A DNA stretch of 64,000 nucleotides from contig JAMOUV010000010.1 in assembly GCA_027067965.1 (NCBI GenBank), forward strand, positions 248,001-312,000, given 5' to 3'. A program made the position numbers and the translations under genes. The notes under the pieces were generated by a model, which saw only the letters and a program-made list of their open reading frames with translations, searched no databases and was not told where the DNA came from. Shown here one piece after another: positions 39,254 to 47,558 of the stretch (within the stretch, counting starts at the first letter, position 1; every line of letters begins with the position of its first letter). Source of the stretch: Flavobacteriales bacterium. GTDB lineage: Bacteria > Bacteroidota > Bacteroidia > Flavobacteriales > Flavobacteriaceae.

Positions 39254-39730
39254 ATGGCATTGACGGTTGTTGTTCTTTTAAGTTCTTTTCATAAATTCTC
39301 CCATCCTTTCTCGTTAGATAATAAAGTATGGGCCACCTTTACCGAATATGCGATATTATATCATTATTATACCACAGATAATAACGGGGATAATATCTAT
39401 GTTAAAATGGATGCATTTAATATGTATGTGGTGCCGGATAGCCATACTGATAATTATGACAGTTGGTTTCTGACGGGGCTTATTTGGGATGTGCTGGACA
39501 ATCATTCAAAAGGGGAAGGATACTTAAAAAATTATAATGTTTCGCCTTCCACCAGTGCCCCGATCATTGATTTTTTGTATTTGGGTGATATTTCATCGGA
39601 TTTTAGCCCTGTGTATAACTGCCTTACCCCCGCGGTAAGAGATGCATATTACCTCAAAAGATGTCTCATTAAGCATTACCCCGGCTCCAGTTCACAAATA
39701 ATTCAATTATTCGATAGCTATGGATACTAA
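39254..39730 (+). CDS. Unknown protein, probably a C-terminal fragment
   Basis: The 158-residue protein has TEYAILYHYYTTDNNGDN and SWFLTGLIWDVLDNHSKGEG, then a C-terminus ending SSSQIIQLFDSYGY. The EY...WDVLD spacing resembles the part after the active site in secreted zinc-metallopeptidase-like proteins, but no HExxH is present. The N-terminus is odd: a short hydrophobic stretch that is not a good signal. I suspect a 5' truncation. It leads the cassette between iorB and iorA, and its last 41 bases are repeated before the third gene. Confidence 0.45.
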   Translation: MALTVVVLLSSFHKFSHPFSLDNKVWATFTEYAILYHYYTTDNNGDNIYVKMDAFNMYVVPDSHTDNYDSWFLTGLIWDVLDNHSKGEGYLKNYNVSPSTSAPIIDFLYLGDISSDFSPVYNCLTPAVRDAYYLKRCLIKHYPGSSSQIIQLFDSYGY

Positions 39731-40286
39731 GAAATATTTTAGACAAATAAGAATTGTTTCATTAACAATTATAACTTTAGTGATACTTCAAGGGTGTCCG
39801 ACGTGTGGTTATCATACTACTTCTAACCCAATTTCTTATCCCGGTTTAATTAAAATAACCCCTTTGGATTCCATGTATCATCAGGATGATACCATTATCA
39901 TATCCGTCCGTTTCCCTTCACGCATACCCGATGGTTCCGTGAATAATGATACGGTGGATCTCTATGAGGCAACTGGAATTAGAAAAACTGAAATATCAGG
40001 AAATTTGTATAAAATTATCGATCCGAATGAGTATGAAATTTTAGAAGGAGAATATGACAATTATCGTTCATATGTCAAATATTATGATGCGGTGGATGAA
40101 TATCGTTTTAAGATTCGAGTAGTTTTGAATCTTATCGGAGATTATAATATTTTTGGAGGTTCAACAATAGAGTTTCCCCTTCCGCCTCCTAATCCCAAAT
40201 GTAAAAGAAGTGATTCCTATATCATTAGGACATCCATTGAAGGAGCGGATACCACCGGCTATATCAGGTTTACGGTGCTGCCGTAG
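39689..40286 (+). repeat. Unit 1 of a tandem duplication (598 bp)
   Basis: The unit runs from AGTTCACAAAT in the tail of the upstream gene to the stop of the first lipoprotein gene. It matches 40383-40980 with no net length change and a 96-base spacer, a period of 694 bases. Confidence 0.8.
39720..40286 (+). CDS. Lipoprotein, first tandem paralogue
   Basis: This is a 188-residue predicted lipoprotein with Cys26 in LVILQGCPTCG and a second Cys at 29 (CPxC). The body is beta-rich, with PGLIKITPLDSMYHQDDTII, RFPSRIP and the shared ending GYIRFTVLP. I do not recognise the family. The start overlaps the preceding gene by 11 bases. The protein has exactly the same length as the paralogue at 40414 and long identical stretches, so the duplication is fairly recent. 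Confidence 0.75.
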   Translation: MDTKKYFRQIRIVSLTIITLVILQGCPTCGYHTTSNPISYPGLIKITPLDSMYHQDDTIIISVRFPSRIPDGSVNNDTVDLYEATGIRKTEISGNLYKIIDPNEYEILEGEYDNYRSYVKYYDAVDEYRFKIRVVLNLIGDYNIFGGSTIEFPLPPPNPKCKRSDSYIIRTSIEGADTTGYIRFTVLP

Positions 40287-40316
40287 GATGCAGGAAGGGG
40301 GATATTTTACGGGAAA

Positions 40317-40424
40317 ATGAAACAAAATCGAGCAAATAAGATGGTTTTCAACCGGCACATTGTTTGGATAAAGGAGGGCTATAGTTCACAAATCATTCAA
40401 TTATTTGACAGCTATGGATACTAA
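40317..40424 (+). pseudogene. Duplicated tail of the 39254 gene (remnant ORF)
   Basis: A 35-residue frame ends SSQIIQLFDSYGY, identical to the last residues of the 39254-39730 gene. Upstream of that tail it no longer matches clearly. It looks like the 3' end of the first gene carried along when the lipoprotein gene was duplicated. Whether it is translated is unknown; the small overlap with the next start could support coupling. Confidence 0.55.
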
Positions 40425-40980
40425 GAAATATACCACCCGCATAAAGAAAATTTTTATTTTCTTAGGAATATCCTTTCTCTTATGGGGCTGTCCATTATGT
40501 CTTAGTGTTCCCCATGGTTATAACGTAATTATTCCCGGTTTAATTAAAATAACTCCTTTGGATTCCATGTATCATCAGGGTGATACCATTATCATATCCG
40601 TCCGTTTCCCATCGCGTATGCCGATTCAAAATGTAAATAATAATACAGTGGATATATATGAAACAACCGGAGAGAGAAGTGCCGGAATAGTAAGCGAATT
40701 GCATACTATAATCGAACCTAACACTTATGAAATTTTGGAAGGTAAATTTATAGATCGCCAAGTATATGTCGAATATTATGATGCGGTGGATGAATACCGG
40801 TTTAAGGCAAGAGTAATCTTTAACCTTACCGGTAATTATGATTTAAGAGGTGGTTCCTTAATAGAATTCCCTCTTCCGCCTGAAAACCCCAAATGTAATA
40901 AAAGAGGTTTTTTCTCTATAAATACCACCATTGAAGGAGAAGATGATGACGGGCATATCAGGTTTACGGTGTTGCCCTAG
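40383..40980 (+). repeat. Unit 2 of a tandem duplication (598 bp)
   Basis: Second copy of the unit at 39689-40286. The first 40 bases differ by only a few substitutions, and the unit ends at the stop of the second lipoprotein gene. Confidence 0.8.
40414..40980 (+). CDS. Lipoprotein, second tandem paralogue
   Basis: This is a 188-residue predicted lipoprotein with Cys26 in FLLWGCPLC, again CPxC. It shares PGLIKITPLDSMYHQGDTII, YYDAVDEYRFKARV and HIRFTVLP with the copy at 39720. Differences cluster in the signal peptide, around residues 70-110 and just before the C-terminus. The ATG at 40414 corresponds to the start of the first copy; a TTG upstream gives a poorer match. It converges on iorA. 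Confidence 0.75.
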   Translation: MDTKKYTTRIKKIFIFLGISFLLWGCPLCLSVPHGYNVIIPGLIKITPLDSMYHQGDTIIISVRFPSRMPIQNVNNNTVDIYETTGERSAGIVSELHTIIEPNTYEILEGKFIDRQVYVEYYDAVDEYRFKARVIFNLTGNYDLRGGSLIEFPLPPENPKCNKRGFFSINTTIEGEDDDGHIRFTVLP

Positions 40981-41042
40981 TGAAATATTTCACCTATAAT
41001 CGTACAATCTCCCATCTCAAAGAGAAACTCCGGTAAGATGAG

Positions 41043-41065
41043 TCCGGGCTATAATATGGCCCGGA
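41043..41065. other. Strong hairpin after the iorA stop
   Basis: TCCGGGC pairs with GCCCGGA around a nine-base AT-rich loop, touching the iorA stop codon. There is no T-tract on either side, so it may protect the mRNA end or form a weak terminator rather than a classic one. Confidence 0.5.
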
Positions 41066-42694
41066 TCATTTCTCGTAACTCGGCTCCAAGGTGTTGAACT
41101 TGCGGGCCAATTCTTTCATTTCGTTGTTCATGGTCACGCAAGGGCGTTGATAAATAATTACCGAAGGGCCTTGATAGGCCAATTCTTTCTTCAGAATTTC
41201 CACGTTTTTGTCGAAATATTTTTTCAAAGGAATCACCACTTTGATGTGTTCTTCTTCCACGCCCAGCCCTTTGGCAATTTCATATAAATGTCCGAAGGCC
41301 AACGAAGGTTGCGCGCCGGTCATGGCCACGGCCGAATTATCGGCAATGATTACGGTTACCGGGCTTTTGTCCCACACGGCACTCAGAAGCCCCGTCATGC
41401 CCGAATGGGTAAAGGTGGAATCGCCTATCACGGCAATGGCGGGTTGCCAACCGGCATCGGCGGCGCCTTTAGCCATGGGAATCGAAGCCCCCATGTCGAT
41501 AATGGTATCGATGGCGTCGTAGGGTTCCACGATGCCCAATGAGTAGCAACCGATATCGGAAAAGACGTGGTTGTCGCCCATTTCGGGAATCAAAGATTTG
41601 ATTTCTTTGTACATGTCGATATGGCCGCATCCGGGGCACAATTGGGGCGGACGGCCCGACACGAATTCCGGGACGCCGTATTCCACGGGCTCTTCCAAAC
41701 CCAAAGCCACGGCCACATGGTTGGGGTTCAATTCGCCCGTGCGGGGCAAATGTCCCGTTAATTTTCCTGTTACCTTGTTGTCAAAACCCAAATAATCCGA
41801 CAGCAATTCTTCAATCAACGGATATCCTTCTTCGATGACCAAAATTTTTTCGTTGCGTTCAAACAATTTGCGCAACATTTTTCGCGGAAGCGGATATTGG
41901 GTGATTTTCACTACGTCATAGGGCAATTCTTTGTCCGTGAAATTTTCCATCAAATAATTGTATGCAATGCCCGACACCACGATTCCCAAGGAATGGTCGG
42001 TACCTTCGATAAATTTATTCCAACCGGAGGTTTCGGATTCTTCTTCCAGTTCTTTTTGTTTTTCAATCAGTTTGCCGTATTGTTTTTTGGCGTAGGAAGG
42101 CACCAAGGCAAAACGCTTGGTATTATCCGGTGTGTTCAAGGGGTTTTGCGGGCGTTTTTCGTCTTTTAGGTTCACGATGCTTCTTGAGTGCGACAGGCGG
42201 GTGACGCTTCGCAACAAAACGGGAAGTTTGAATTTTTCGGATAAATCAAAAGCGTAGGACATCATGTCGTACGCTTCTTGCTGATTGGAAGGTTCCAGAA
42301 TGGGCACCATGGCAAATTTGCCGTAAAAACGGCTGTCTTGTTCGTTTTGGGACGAGTGTTGCGAAGGGTCGTCGGCGACCACGCAAACCAATCCGCCGTG
42401 TACGCCCGAAATGGCTGAATTGATGAATGCGTCGGCGGCCACGTTGAGTCCCACGTGCTTCATGGTGGTCATGGCGCGTTTGCCCACAAACGACATGCCC
42501 AATGCTTCTTCGTAGGCCACTTTTTCATTGGCCGACCAGTGGGCTTTCACTTTTCCTTCTTTCACTTCGGGGCTTTTAAACACATATTCGGGTATTTCGG
42601 TCGAAGGCGTGCCGGGATAGGCATAGATGCCCGAAAGTCCGGCATCAAGGGCGCCTTGCGCGATGGCTTCGTTTCCCAATAATATTTTTTTCAT
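41066..42694 (-). CDS. iorA: Indolepyruvate oxidoreductase subunit alpha
   Basis: This is the thiamine-diphosphate subunit for oxidative decarboxylation of aryl pyruvates. The pyrimidine-side domain opens with LLGNEAIAQGALDAG. The diphosphate site has CPGCGHIDMYKEI near residue 355 and GDSTFTHSGMTGLL with NSAVAMTG. At 542 residues it lacks the C-terminal two-cluster ferredoxin domain of archaeal IorA, so electrons must leave through a separate carrier. This short form is known in Bacteroidota. Codon use is C-rich. The IorB gene lies downstream but is separated by the lipoprotein cassette. Confidence 0.9.
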   Translation of the reverse strand: MKKILLGNEAIAQGALDAGLSGIYAYPGTPSTEIPEYVFKSPEVKEGKVKAHWSANEKVAYEEALGMSFVGKRAMTTMKHVGLNVAADAFINSAISGVHGGLVCVVADDPSQHSSQNEQDSRFYGKFAMVPILEPSNQQEAYDMMSYAFDLSEKFKLPVLLRSVTRLSHSRSIVNLKDEKRPQNPLNTPDNTKRFALVPSYAKKQYGKLIEKQKELEEESETSGWNKFIEGTDHSLGIVVSGIAYNYLMENFTDKELPYDVVKITQYPLPRKMLRKLFERNEKILVIEEGYPLIEELLSDYLGFDNKVTGKLTGHLPRTGELNPNHVAVALGLEEPVEYGVPEFVSGRPPQLCPGCGHIDMYKEIKSLIPEMGDNHVFSDIGCYSLGIVEPYDAIDTIIDMGASIPMAKGAADAGWQPAIAVIGDSTFTHSGMTGLLSAVWDKSPVTVIIADNSAVAMTGAQPSLAFGHLYEIAKGLGVEEEHIKVVIPLKKYFDKNVEILKKELAYQGPSVIIYQRPCVTMNNEMKELARKFNTLEPSYEK

Positions 42695-42844
42695 GATTGT
42701 AATCTTATTTAACTTGGATTGAAGTTACTAATTTTTTTTGAATTTTAATAGAAAAAATTGGCGAATACCAATGAGTTTTTAGATAAAATAATTTTATGTA
42801 AATATTAAATTTTTACAACTGCTTTGATTTGCAGGACGACGGTA

Positions 42845-43600
42845 TTAATGGTTTGGTAAAAAAATTTCTTGCGGATAACGTACGTTTTCCAAATAAAGAC
42901 CTTGTGGAGGAGCGGAAGCGCCTGCGGCACGACGGTCCCGGGCTTGAATAATCCGGTGCATTTGCTCGGGCTCGTATTTTCCGCTTCCGATATCGACTAA
43001 AGTGCCTACAATTGCCCGAACCATGTTACGCAGAAACCGGTTGGCGGTAATGACAAAATCGAGACGATCATCTTTTATTTCCCAACGGGCTTCTTTAATT
43101 TGGCAAATAAATGTTTTTACATCGGTTTTTACTTTGGAAAAACTTTTAAAATCTTCGTACTTCATTAATATCTCCGCCGCTTCCTGCATGGCTTTTACAT
43201 CTAGCGGGCCTTGATGGCGCCATGCCCAATCCGTCATAAACGGATTTTTTTTTGTAACGATGATATAACGATAGGTCCGGTCAATGGCATCGTAACGGGC
43301 ATGGGCACCGGCTTTTACCGGAAGAATATTCATCACGGCAATATCTTGGGGCAAAAAAGAATTTAACCGGTTAATAGTCATGGGAATATCAAGAGATTTT
43401 TCCACATCGAAATGGGCGAAGGTCCGCTTGGCATGCACGCCGGCATCCGTGCGCCCCGCTACGGTCAATTCGACAGGTTCGCGCAAAAGTAAACGCATCC
43501 GGTCCTCGATGGTTTGTTGGATGCTGATCATGCTCGGCTGACGTTGCCATCCGTGATAGTTTTTTCCCGCGTAACTTAATTCCAAAAAATATCTTTTCAT
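42845..43600 (-). CDS. truA: tRNA pseudouridine(38-40) synthase
   Basis: This enzyme makes pseudouridine in the anticodon arm. The catalytic Asp is in VAGRTDAGVHAKRTFAHFD near residue 50, and FLRNMVRAIVGTLVDIGSG is the typical C-terminal motif. The chosen ATG at 43600 overlaps the preceding stop as ATGA and gives the standard N-terminus MKRYFLELSYAGKNYHGWQR. The length is 251 residues. Confidence 0.94.
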   Translation of the reverse strand: MKRYFLELSYAGKNYHGWQRQPSMISIQQTIEDRMRLLLREPVELTVAGRTDAGVHAKRTFAHFDVEKSLDIPMTINRLNSFLPQDIAVMNILPVKAGAHARYDAIDRTYRYIIVTKKNPFMTDWAWRHQGPLDVKAMQEAAEILMKYEDFKSFSKVKTDVKTFICQIKEARWEIKDDRLDFVITANRFLRNMVRAIVGTLVDIGSGKYEPEQMHRIIQARDRRAAGASAPPQGLYLENVRYPQEIFLPNH

Positions 43601-44529
43601 GTGTGTATTTCCTGTTTGAGGGGAATTAGATTCCAATTTTCATCATCCGTAAGAATTTTATATTTTGCTCCCATTACCAATGGAAAATTTTCTTGCACAT
43701 GCCCTGCAGGGAAATTAAAAAAGACGGGCAAATCATAGGTTTCGGTTACTTGCCTTACGATTTGTTTTATCGAATAAGGAAAAGGTGGTGTATCTTGTTT
43801 AATATCAGTGAATTGCCCAAGAATTAAGGCGTTTATTTTTGAAAAGATACCATGGCGGTTTAAACTTCTGAAAATCCGGTCTATGCTATAAAGGTGCTCG
43901 CCGACGTCTTCCAGAAATAAAATTTTACCCGTAAAATCAAAGCGGCATGAGGTGATGTAGGATAAAAGCGTAGCCGCATTTCCTCCGGTCATAATGCCCG
44001 AAGTGTCTCTTTCGTGAAGATTCATGCTGTCGCGTTTGATTTTAAATTCGGGCAATTTTCCCCGTAAGGTAGCCGAAGTGGCATTCAATACTTGTTCGGG
44101 GATTTTTTTGCCGAATTGTACGGGCATTAACCCATGGATGCTTTGAATTTTTTCTTCAACGGATTTCAAATGAAAATGCGTTATATCGGAAAATCCTATT
44201 ATCCATTTGGGGTTTTGTTTTAACAAGGAAAAATTCAAATCTTCAATAATTCTAATACTACCGTAGCCACCGCGAACCGCCCAAACGGCCTGAATATCGT
44301 CACGGGCAAAAGATTCGTTTAATACTTGGATGCGAAGGGAATCATTTCCGGCCAAACTACCTTCGGAAATGAAAGTTTGCGGATGCACTTCCGCTTCCCA
44401 TCCGTTATTTTGTATCCAACGAATGGCTTTATCCAAAGCATCTCGGTCGGAAAATGCACCGGCGGGTGCTACAATCAAAATACGAGCGCCCGGTTGAAGA
44501 TAAGCCGGTATGGTAAATTCGTTGTTCAC
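43597..44529 (-). CDS. LD-carboxypeptidase (S66 family)
   Basis: This enzyme trims the terminal D-alanine from murein tetrapeptides during cell-wall recycling. The nucleophile Ser is in AVRGGYGSIRIIEDL near residue 87, the Glu of the triad is in ILFLEDVGEHLYSIDR, and the His is in FPAGHVQENFPLVMG. The 310-residue length is normal. The start appears to be GTG. It is coupled to truA by a 4-base overlap. Confidence 0.9.
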   Translation of the reverse strand: MNNEFTIPAYLQPGARILIVAPAGAFSDRDALDKAIRWIQNNGWEAEVHPQTFISEGSLAGNDSLRIQVLNESFARDDIQAVWAVRGGYGSIRIIEDLNFSLLKQNPKWIIGFSDITHFHLKSVEEKIQSIHGLMPVQFGKKIPEQVLNATSATLRGKLPEFKIKRDSMNLHERDTSGIMTGGNAATLLSYITSCRFDFTGKILFLEDVGEHLYSIDRIFRSLNRHGIFSKINALILGQFTDIKQDTPPFPYSIKQIVRQVTETYDLPVFFNFPAGHVQENFPLVMGAKYKILTDDENWNLIPLKQEIHT

Positions 44530-44581
44530 CGGTCAGATGGTTTTAGTTCGCATGTTCTTTAAAATTTTTCCATCCATGCAT

Positions 44582-45001
44582 TCATTTTTTATGCCCGTTG
44601 TTTATTTCCTGACATAATTCCACCAACATACCGCCGGCACTTTTCGGATGAATAAATGCAACAAGTTTGTTATCCGCTCCTCTTTTGGGTTGGTCATGGA
44701 GTAATTCGAATCCCTCTGATTTTAAACGTTTCATTTCCTTTTCGATATCATCCGTTGCAAAAGCGATATGATGAAATCCTTCGCCTCTTTTTTCGATGAA
44801 TTTTTTTATGACACTTTGGTCATCTAATGCCGCTAAGAGTTCGATCTTAGTTTCGCCCGTTTTAAAAAATGATGTAATAACATGTTCATTTTCAACGGTT
44901 TCTCTTTTATACGGTTTTACGCCCAAGAGTTTTTCATATAATTTTTCGGCTTGATCCAAGTCGGTTACGGCAATGCCGATATGTTCAACTTTTGTAATCA
45001 T
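44582..45001 (-). CDS. mce: Methylmalonyl-CoA epimerase
   Basis: This small VOC-fold enzyme interconverts the methylmalonyl-CoA epimers in propionate/succinate metabolism. It opens with VEHIGIAVTDLDQAEKLYEK. The second half has GEGFHHIAFATDDIEKEMKR and ends VELCQE, giving the His/Glu metal ligands. The 139-residue length is typical. Its start overlaps the end of rfbD by 17 bases, an unusual partner. No mutase gene is in the window. Confidence 0.9.
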   Translation of the reverse strand: MITKVEHIGIAVTDLDQAEKLYEKLLGVKPYKRETVENEHVITSFFKTGETKIELLAALDDQSVIKKFIEKRGEGFHHIAFATDDIEKEMKRLKSEGFELLHDQPKRGADNKLVAFIHPKSAGGMLVELCQEINNGHKK

Positions 45002-45866
45002 AATATGTTTTTATGAAGGTATGTAAACTTTCTTTCCAATGTTTGACCGGATAATGCCATTTGTTTTTTATTTTGGCTTTGGATAGCACGCTATAAGGCG
45101 GCCGTTTGGCAATCGGGTTGAATTCCGACGAATCGACGGGAATGATTTTATTGGATTTTCCCAAAAGTTTTAATATTTCTTTTGCTTGTTCATAACGGGT
45201 GGTTTGTCCTTCATTAGAGAAATGATATAATCCGTATTCATCCTGGGCATGTTGAATAATAAAGTGGATAAATTCCACCAAATCCCGGGCATAAGTCGGT
45301 GTATTGATTTGGTCGTTCGATATTTTAAGGACATCATTTTCTTCGGCCAATTTCAATACCAGTTTAAAAAAATTGTTTCCGTATTTGCCGTAAATCCAAG
45401 CCGGTCTGATAATAAAATAACGCGAGGTCAATTGCGGAATGATATCTTCGGCTTGAGATTTGGTGAGCCCGTAATAATTTAAGGGATTCTTCGGGTCGTT
45501 TTCGGAATAAGGAGATCGCTTGGCGCCATCGAATACATAGTCCGTGGACAGGTGAATGAGCGTGCTACCTGTTTGATGGCTTGCCGTGGCGAGGTTTTTT
45601 ACACCGGTTACATTCACGGCATAGCATTGCGCTTTTTTTATCTCGGCCAGATCGACTTGGGTAAAAGCGGCGCAATTTAAAACGAAATCAGGTTGAAGAC
45701 CCGAAATTGTTTTTTGCACTGCTATGGCATCCGTGATATCGAGGTCTTGCCGGGAGAGAGGAAAAATTTGATAATTCGTTTGAGTTTTGAAATATTCAGT
45801 AGCCGTTTTTCCGGTGAGCCCTCCGGCTCCCGTAATTAAAACTTTTATGGATTTGTCGTTTTTCAT
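44985..45866 (-). CDS. rfbD: dTDP-4-dehydrorhamnose reductase
   Basis: This is the last step of dTDP-L-rhamnose synthesis. The SDR motifs are VLITGAGGLTGKTATEYF at the N-terminus, STDYVFDGAKRSPYSE, and YYGLTKSQAED (YxxxK). The 293-residue length is normal. It overlaps the epimerase rfbC upstream by 4 bases (ATGA). The genes for the first two steps (rfbA, rfbB) are not in the window, so the pathway is split. Confidence 0.92.
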   Translation of the reverse strand: MKNDKSIKVLITGAGGLTGKTATEYFKTQTNYQIFPLSRQDLDITDAIAVQKTISGLQPDFVLNCAAFTQVDLAEIKKAQCYAVNVTGVKNLATASHQTGSTLIHLSTDYVFDGAKRSPYSENDPKNPLNYYGLTKSQAEDIIPQLTSRYFIIRPAWIYGKYGNNFFKLVLKLAEENDVLKISNDQINTPTYARDLVEFIHFIIQHAQDEYGLYHFSNEGQTTRYEQAKEILKLLGKSNKIIPVDSSEFNPIAKRPPYSVLSKAKIKNKWHYPVKHWKESLHTFIKTYYDYKS

Positions 45867-46408
45867 CCGAAAAGTTCTTTGACCGGTGGCAGATTTCTAT
45901 CTTTTTCCGAAATAATCCATTCTTTTTCGTCAAGTGGCCAGTCGATATTTACTTGCGGATCTTTAAAATAAAATCCCGTATCGAATTGCGGATAGTAAAA
46001 TTCATCGGTTTTGTAAAAGACATAACTTTCGGGGGCCAATGAAATATAGCCGTGTGCAAATCCTTTCGGTATGAAAAGTTGATAGCGGTTTTGATCGTTC
46101 AATTTGACGGAGAAATATTTCAAAAATGTAGCCGATTCGGGCCTTACATCCACAATGACATCCAAAATTTCGCCTTTGATAACACTTATTAATTTGGCCT
46201 GTTCATACGGCGGTTTTTGATAATGCATGCCGCGCAGTACGCCATGGTGCGATTTGGCCAAATTGTCTTGGATAAATTCCACGTCCAAACCCGTTAATTG
46301 CTTGAATTTTTTCCGGTTATAAAATTCGAAAAAAAATCCGCGCTCATCGTAATGAATATCCGGTTCAAGCAAAAAACAGGAATCAAAAATCCTTTTAATC
46401 AACTTCAT
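45863..46408 (-). CDS. rfbC: dTDP-4-dehydrorhamnose 3,5-epimerase
   Basis: This cupin-fold enzyme carries the catalytic His in GVLRGMHYQKPPYEQAKLIS near residue 60, plus FIQDNLAKSHHG and FIPKGFAHGYISL. The 181-residue length is typical. It overlaps its neighbours on both sides, so it is part of the operon that begins with the Wzz-like gene. Confidence 0.93.
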   Translation of the reverse strand: MKLIKRIFDSCFLLEPDIHYDERGFFFEFYNRKKFKQLTGLDVEFIQDNLAKSHHGVLRGMHYQKPPYEQAKLISVIKGEILDVIVDVRPESATFLKYFSVKLNDQNRYQLFIPKGFAHGYISLAPESYVFYKTDEFYYPQFDTGFYFKDPQVNIDWPLDEKEWIISEKDRNLPPVKELFG

Positions 46409-47480
46409 TGATATGGTTTTGTTCTCGATGATATCGTCTGTTCAAATAATGAATCACATCAATCAGGTTAAAGATAATAATAAGAAGAATAATTAACCCG
46501 AGTAAAAAGACAAATTTAAATTGTCTTTGAAATGGATTATACGGCTCTCCCATTTCCGGAAAGAAAGAATTCATCTTTAGAATTTCGTTATTTTCCAAAA
46601 GAGAAATTCTAATCCGGCGAATGCTTTCCAGAATTTTTTCTCTTTTTTTGAACAAATCGTATTGGGTTTCGGGAAATTTGATTTGCGAAGAACCTACAAT
46701 CACACTTCCGTTTGGCAAATCGCCTACTTGGCCGGTATTTTTAATGGCTTGATTAATGGCATATCGCAGACTATCCAATTGTCTTAATGAATTCATGTTT
46801 TCTTCTAACAATAACTCGCTGGTGCGGATAAATTCGGTCTTTCGTTTTTTAAAAATATCGATGTTTTCCAAGAAATTGTCAAAATACGGATTGAGTTTTT
46901 GAAAAACATCCGGTTTGCTGGCAATGACTTGAATGACATGTTGCGGATAATCGAATTTTTGATCTTTAAAGGAATTGATAAATTTTTCGTAATTCAAATT
47001 CTCCAAAGCCAATGAATCCAAATACATGGTATATTCGTTGAAATGCTTGGCATTGATACGTTCGTTATAATTGGGCTCTATTTTAAATTTGATGAGCGAG
47101 GCACTTTCTTCGGGCGAAATTTTAAGAATTTCGGCCAATTGCACGGTATCTTGTTGGTCGATAAGGCTATTTAAATAAGTAATGTTCGTATAAACTTCTT
47201 TTCCACTGTCATAAGCGGGTGTAACCAGTATTTCGGAAATATAAAGTTCTTTTTTTGCCATATCCAAAACAAGTCCGAGCAAAAAAGCAATAATCAATAA
47301 AGGAAGCAAGATTTTTTTAAATTTTTTAAAATAAACAAATGGTCTGTAGATTAAATGATTAAATAAATAGACAAAAAAATATTTGACAATGTTTCCAATT
47401 GATTTAAATAGATTGCCGATGGCACGAAAAAAACTTATCAAATCGATTTCTTGTTGATTGGTCAAAGGGTCATTGTTCAT
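46395..47480 (-). CDS. Wzz-like two-helix membrane protein (probable chain-length regulator)
   Basis: The 361-residue protein has one membrane helix near residue 56 (ILLPLLIIAFLLGLVL) and one near residue 330 (FVFLLGLIILLIIIFNLIDV). A large periplasmic region with coiled-coil segments lies between them. This is the topology of Wzz/GumC-type proteins that set polysaccharide length, and EILVTPAYDSGKEVY after the first helix fits. Sequence similarity is not obvious, so this is an inference from topology and from the adjacent rhamnose genes. It is the first gene of the minus-strand operon. Confidence 0.65.
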   Translation of the reverse strand: MNNDPLTNQQEIDLISFFRAIGNLFKSIGNIVKYFFVYLFNHLIYRPFVYFKKFKKILLPLLIIAFLLGLVLDMAKKELYISEILVTPAYDSGKEVYTNITYLNSLIDQQDTVQLAEILKISPEESASLIKFKIEPNYNERINAKHFNEYTMYLDSLALENLNYEKFINSFKDQKFDYPQHVIQVIASKPDVFQKLNPYFDNFLENIDIFKKRKTEFIRTSELLLEENMNSLRQLDSLRYAINQAIKNTGQVGDLPNGSVIVGSSQIKFPETQYDLFKKREKILESIRRIRISLLENNEILKMNSFFPEMGEPYNPFQRQFKFVFLLGLIILLIIIFNLIDVIHYLNRRYHREQNHINEVD

Positions 47481-47532
47481 AATGATTGCTGCTTTATAGC
47501 AAATTTAAATAAATTTATCCATTTTGATATCG

Positions 47533-47540
47533 TAACTTTG
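47533..47540 (+). promoter_or_regulatory. -7 box of rsmG
   Basis: TAACTTTG fits TAnnTTTG, 19 bases before the rsmG ATG at 47559. It supports that start over the frame's earlier codons. Confidence 0.5.
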
Positions 47541-47558
47541 AAATATCAATTTTATTGT

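Noticed and set aside
40981-41000. TGAAATATTTCA palindrome after the second lipoprotein
   Set aside because: It is short and AT-rich and could occur by chance; no second copy was seen.
41043-41065. Hairpin at the iorA stop as a classic terminator
   Set aside because: It has a strong stem but no T-tract on either strand, so it is listed only as a hairpin.
41066-42694. iorA suspected to be truncated because it lacks the ferredoxin domain
   Set aside because: The protein ends cleanly after a full thiamine-diphosphate domain and the short form is usual in Bacteroidota.
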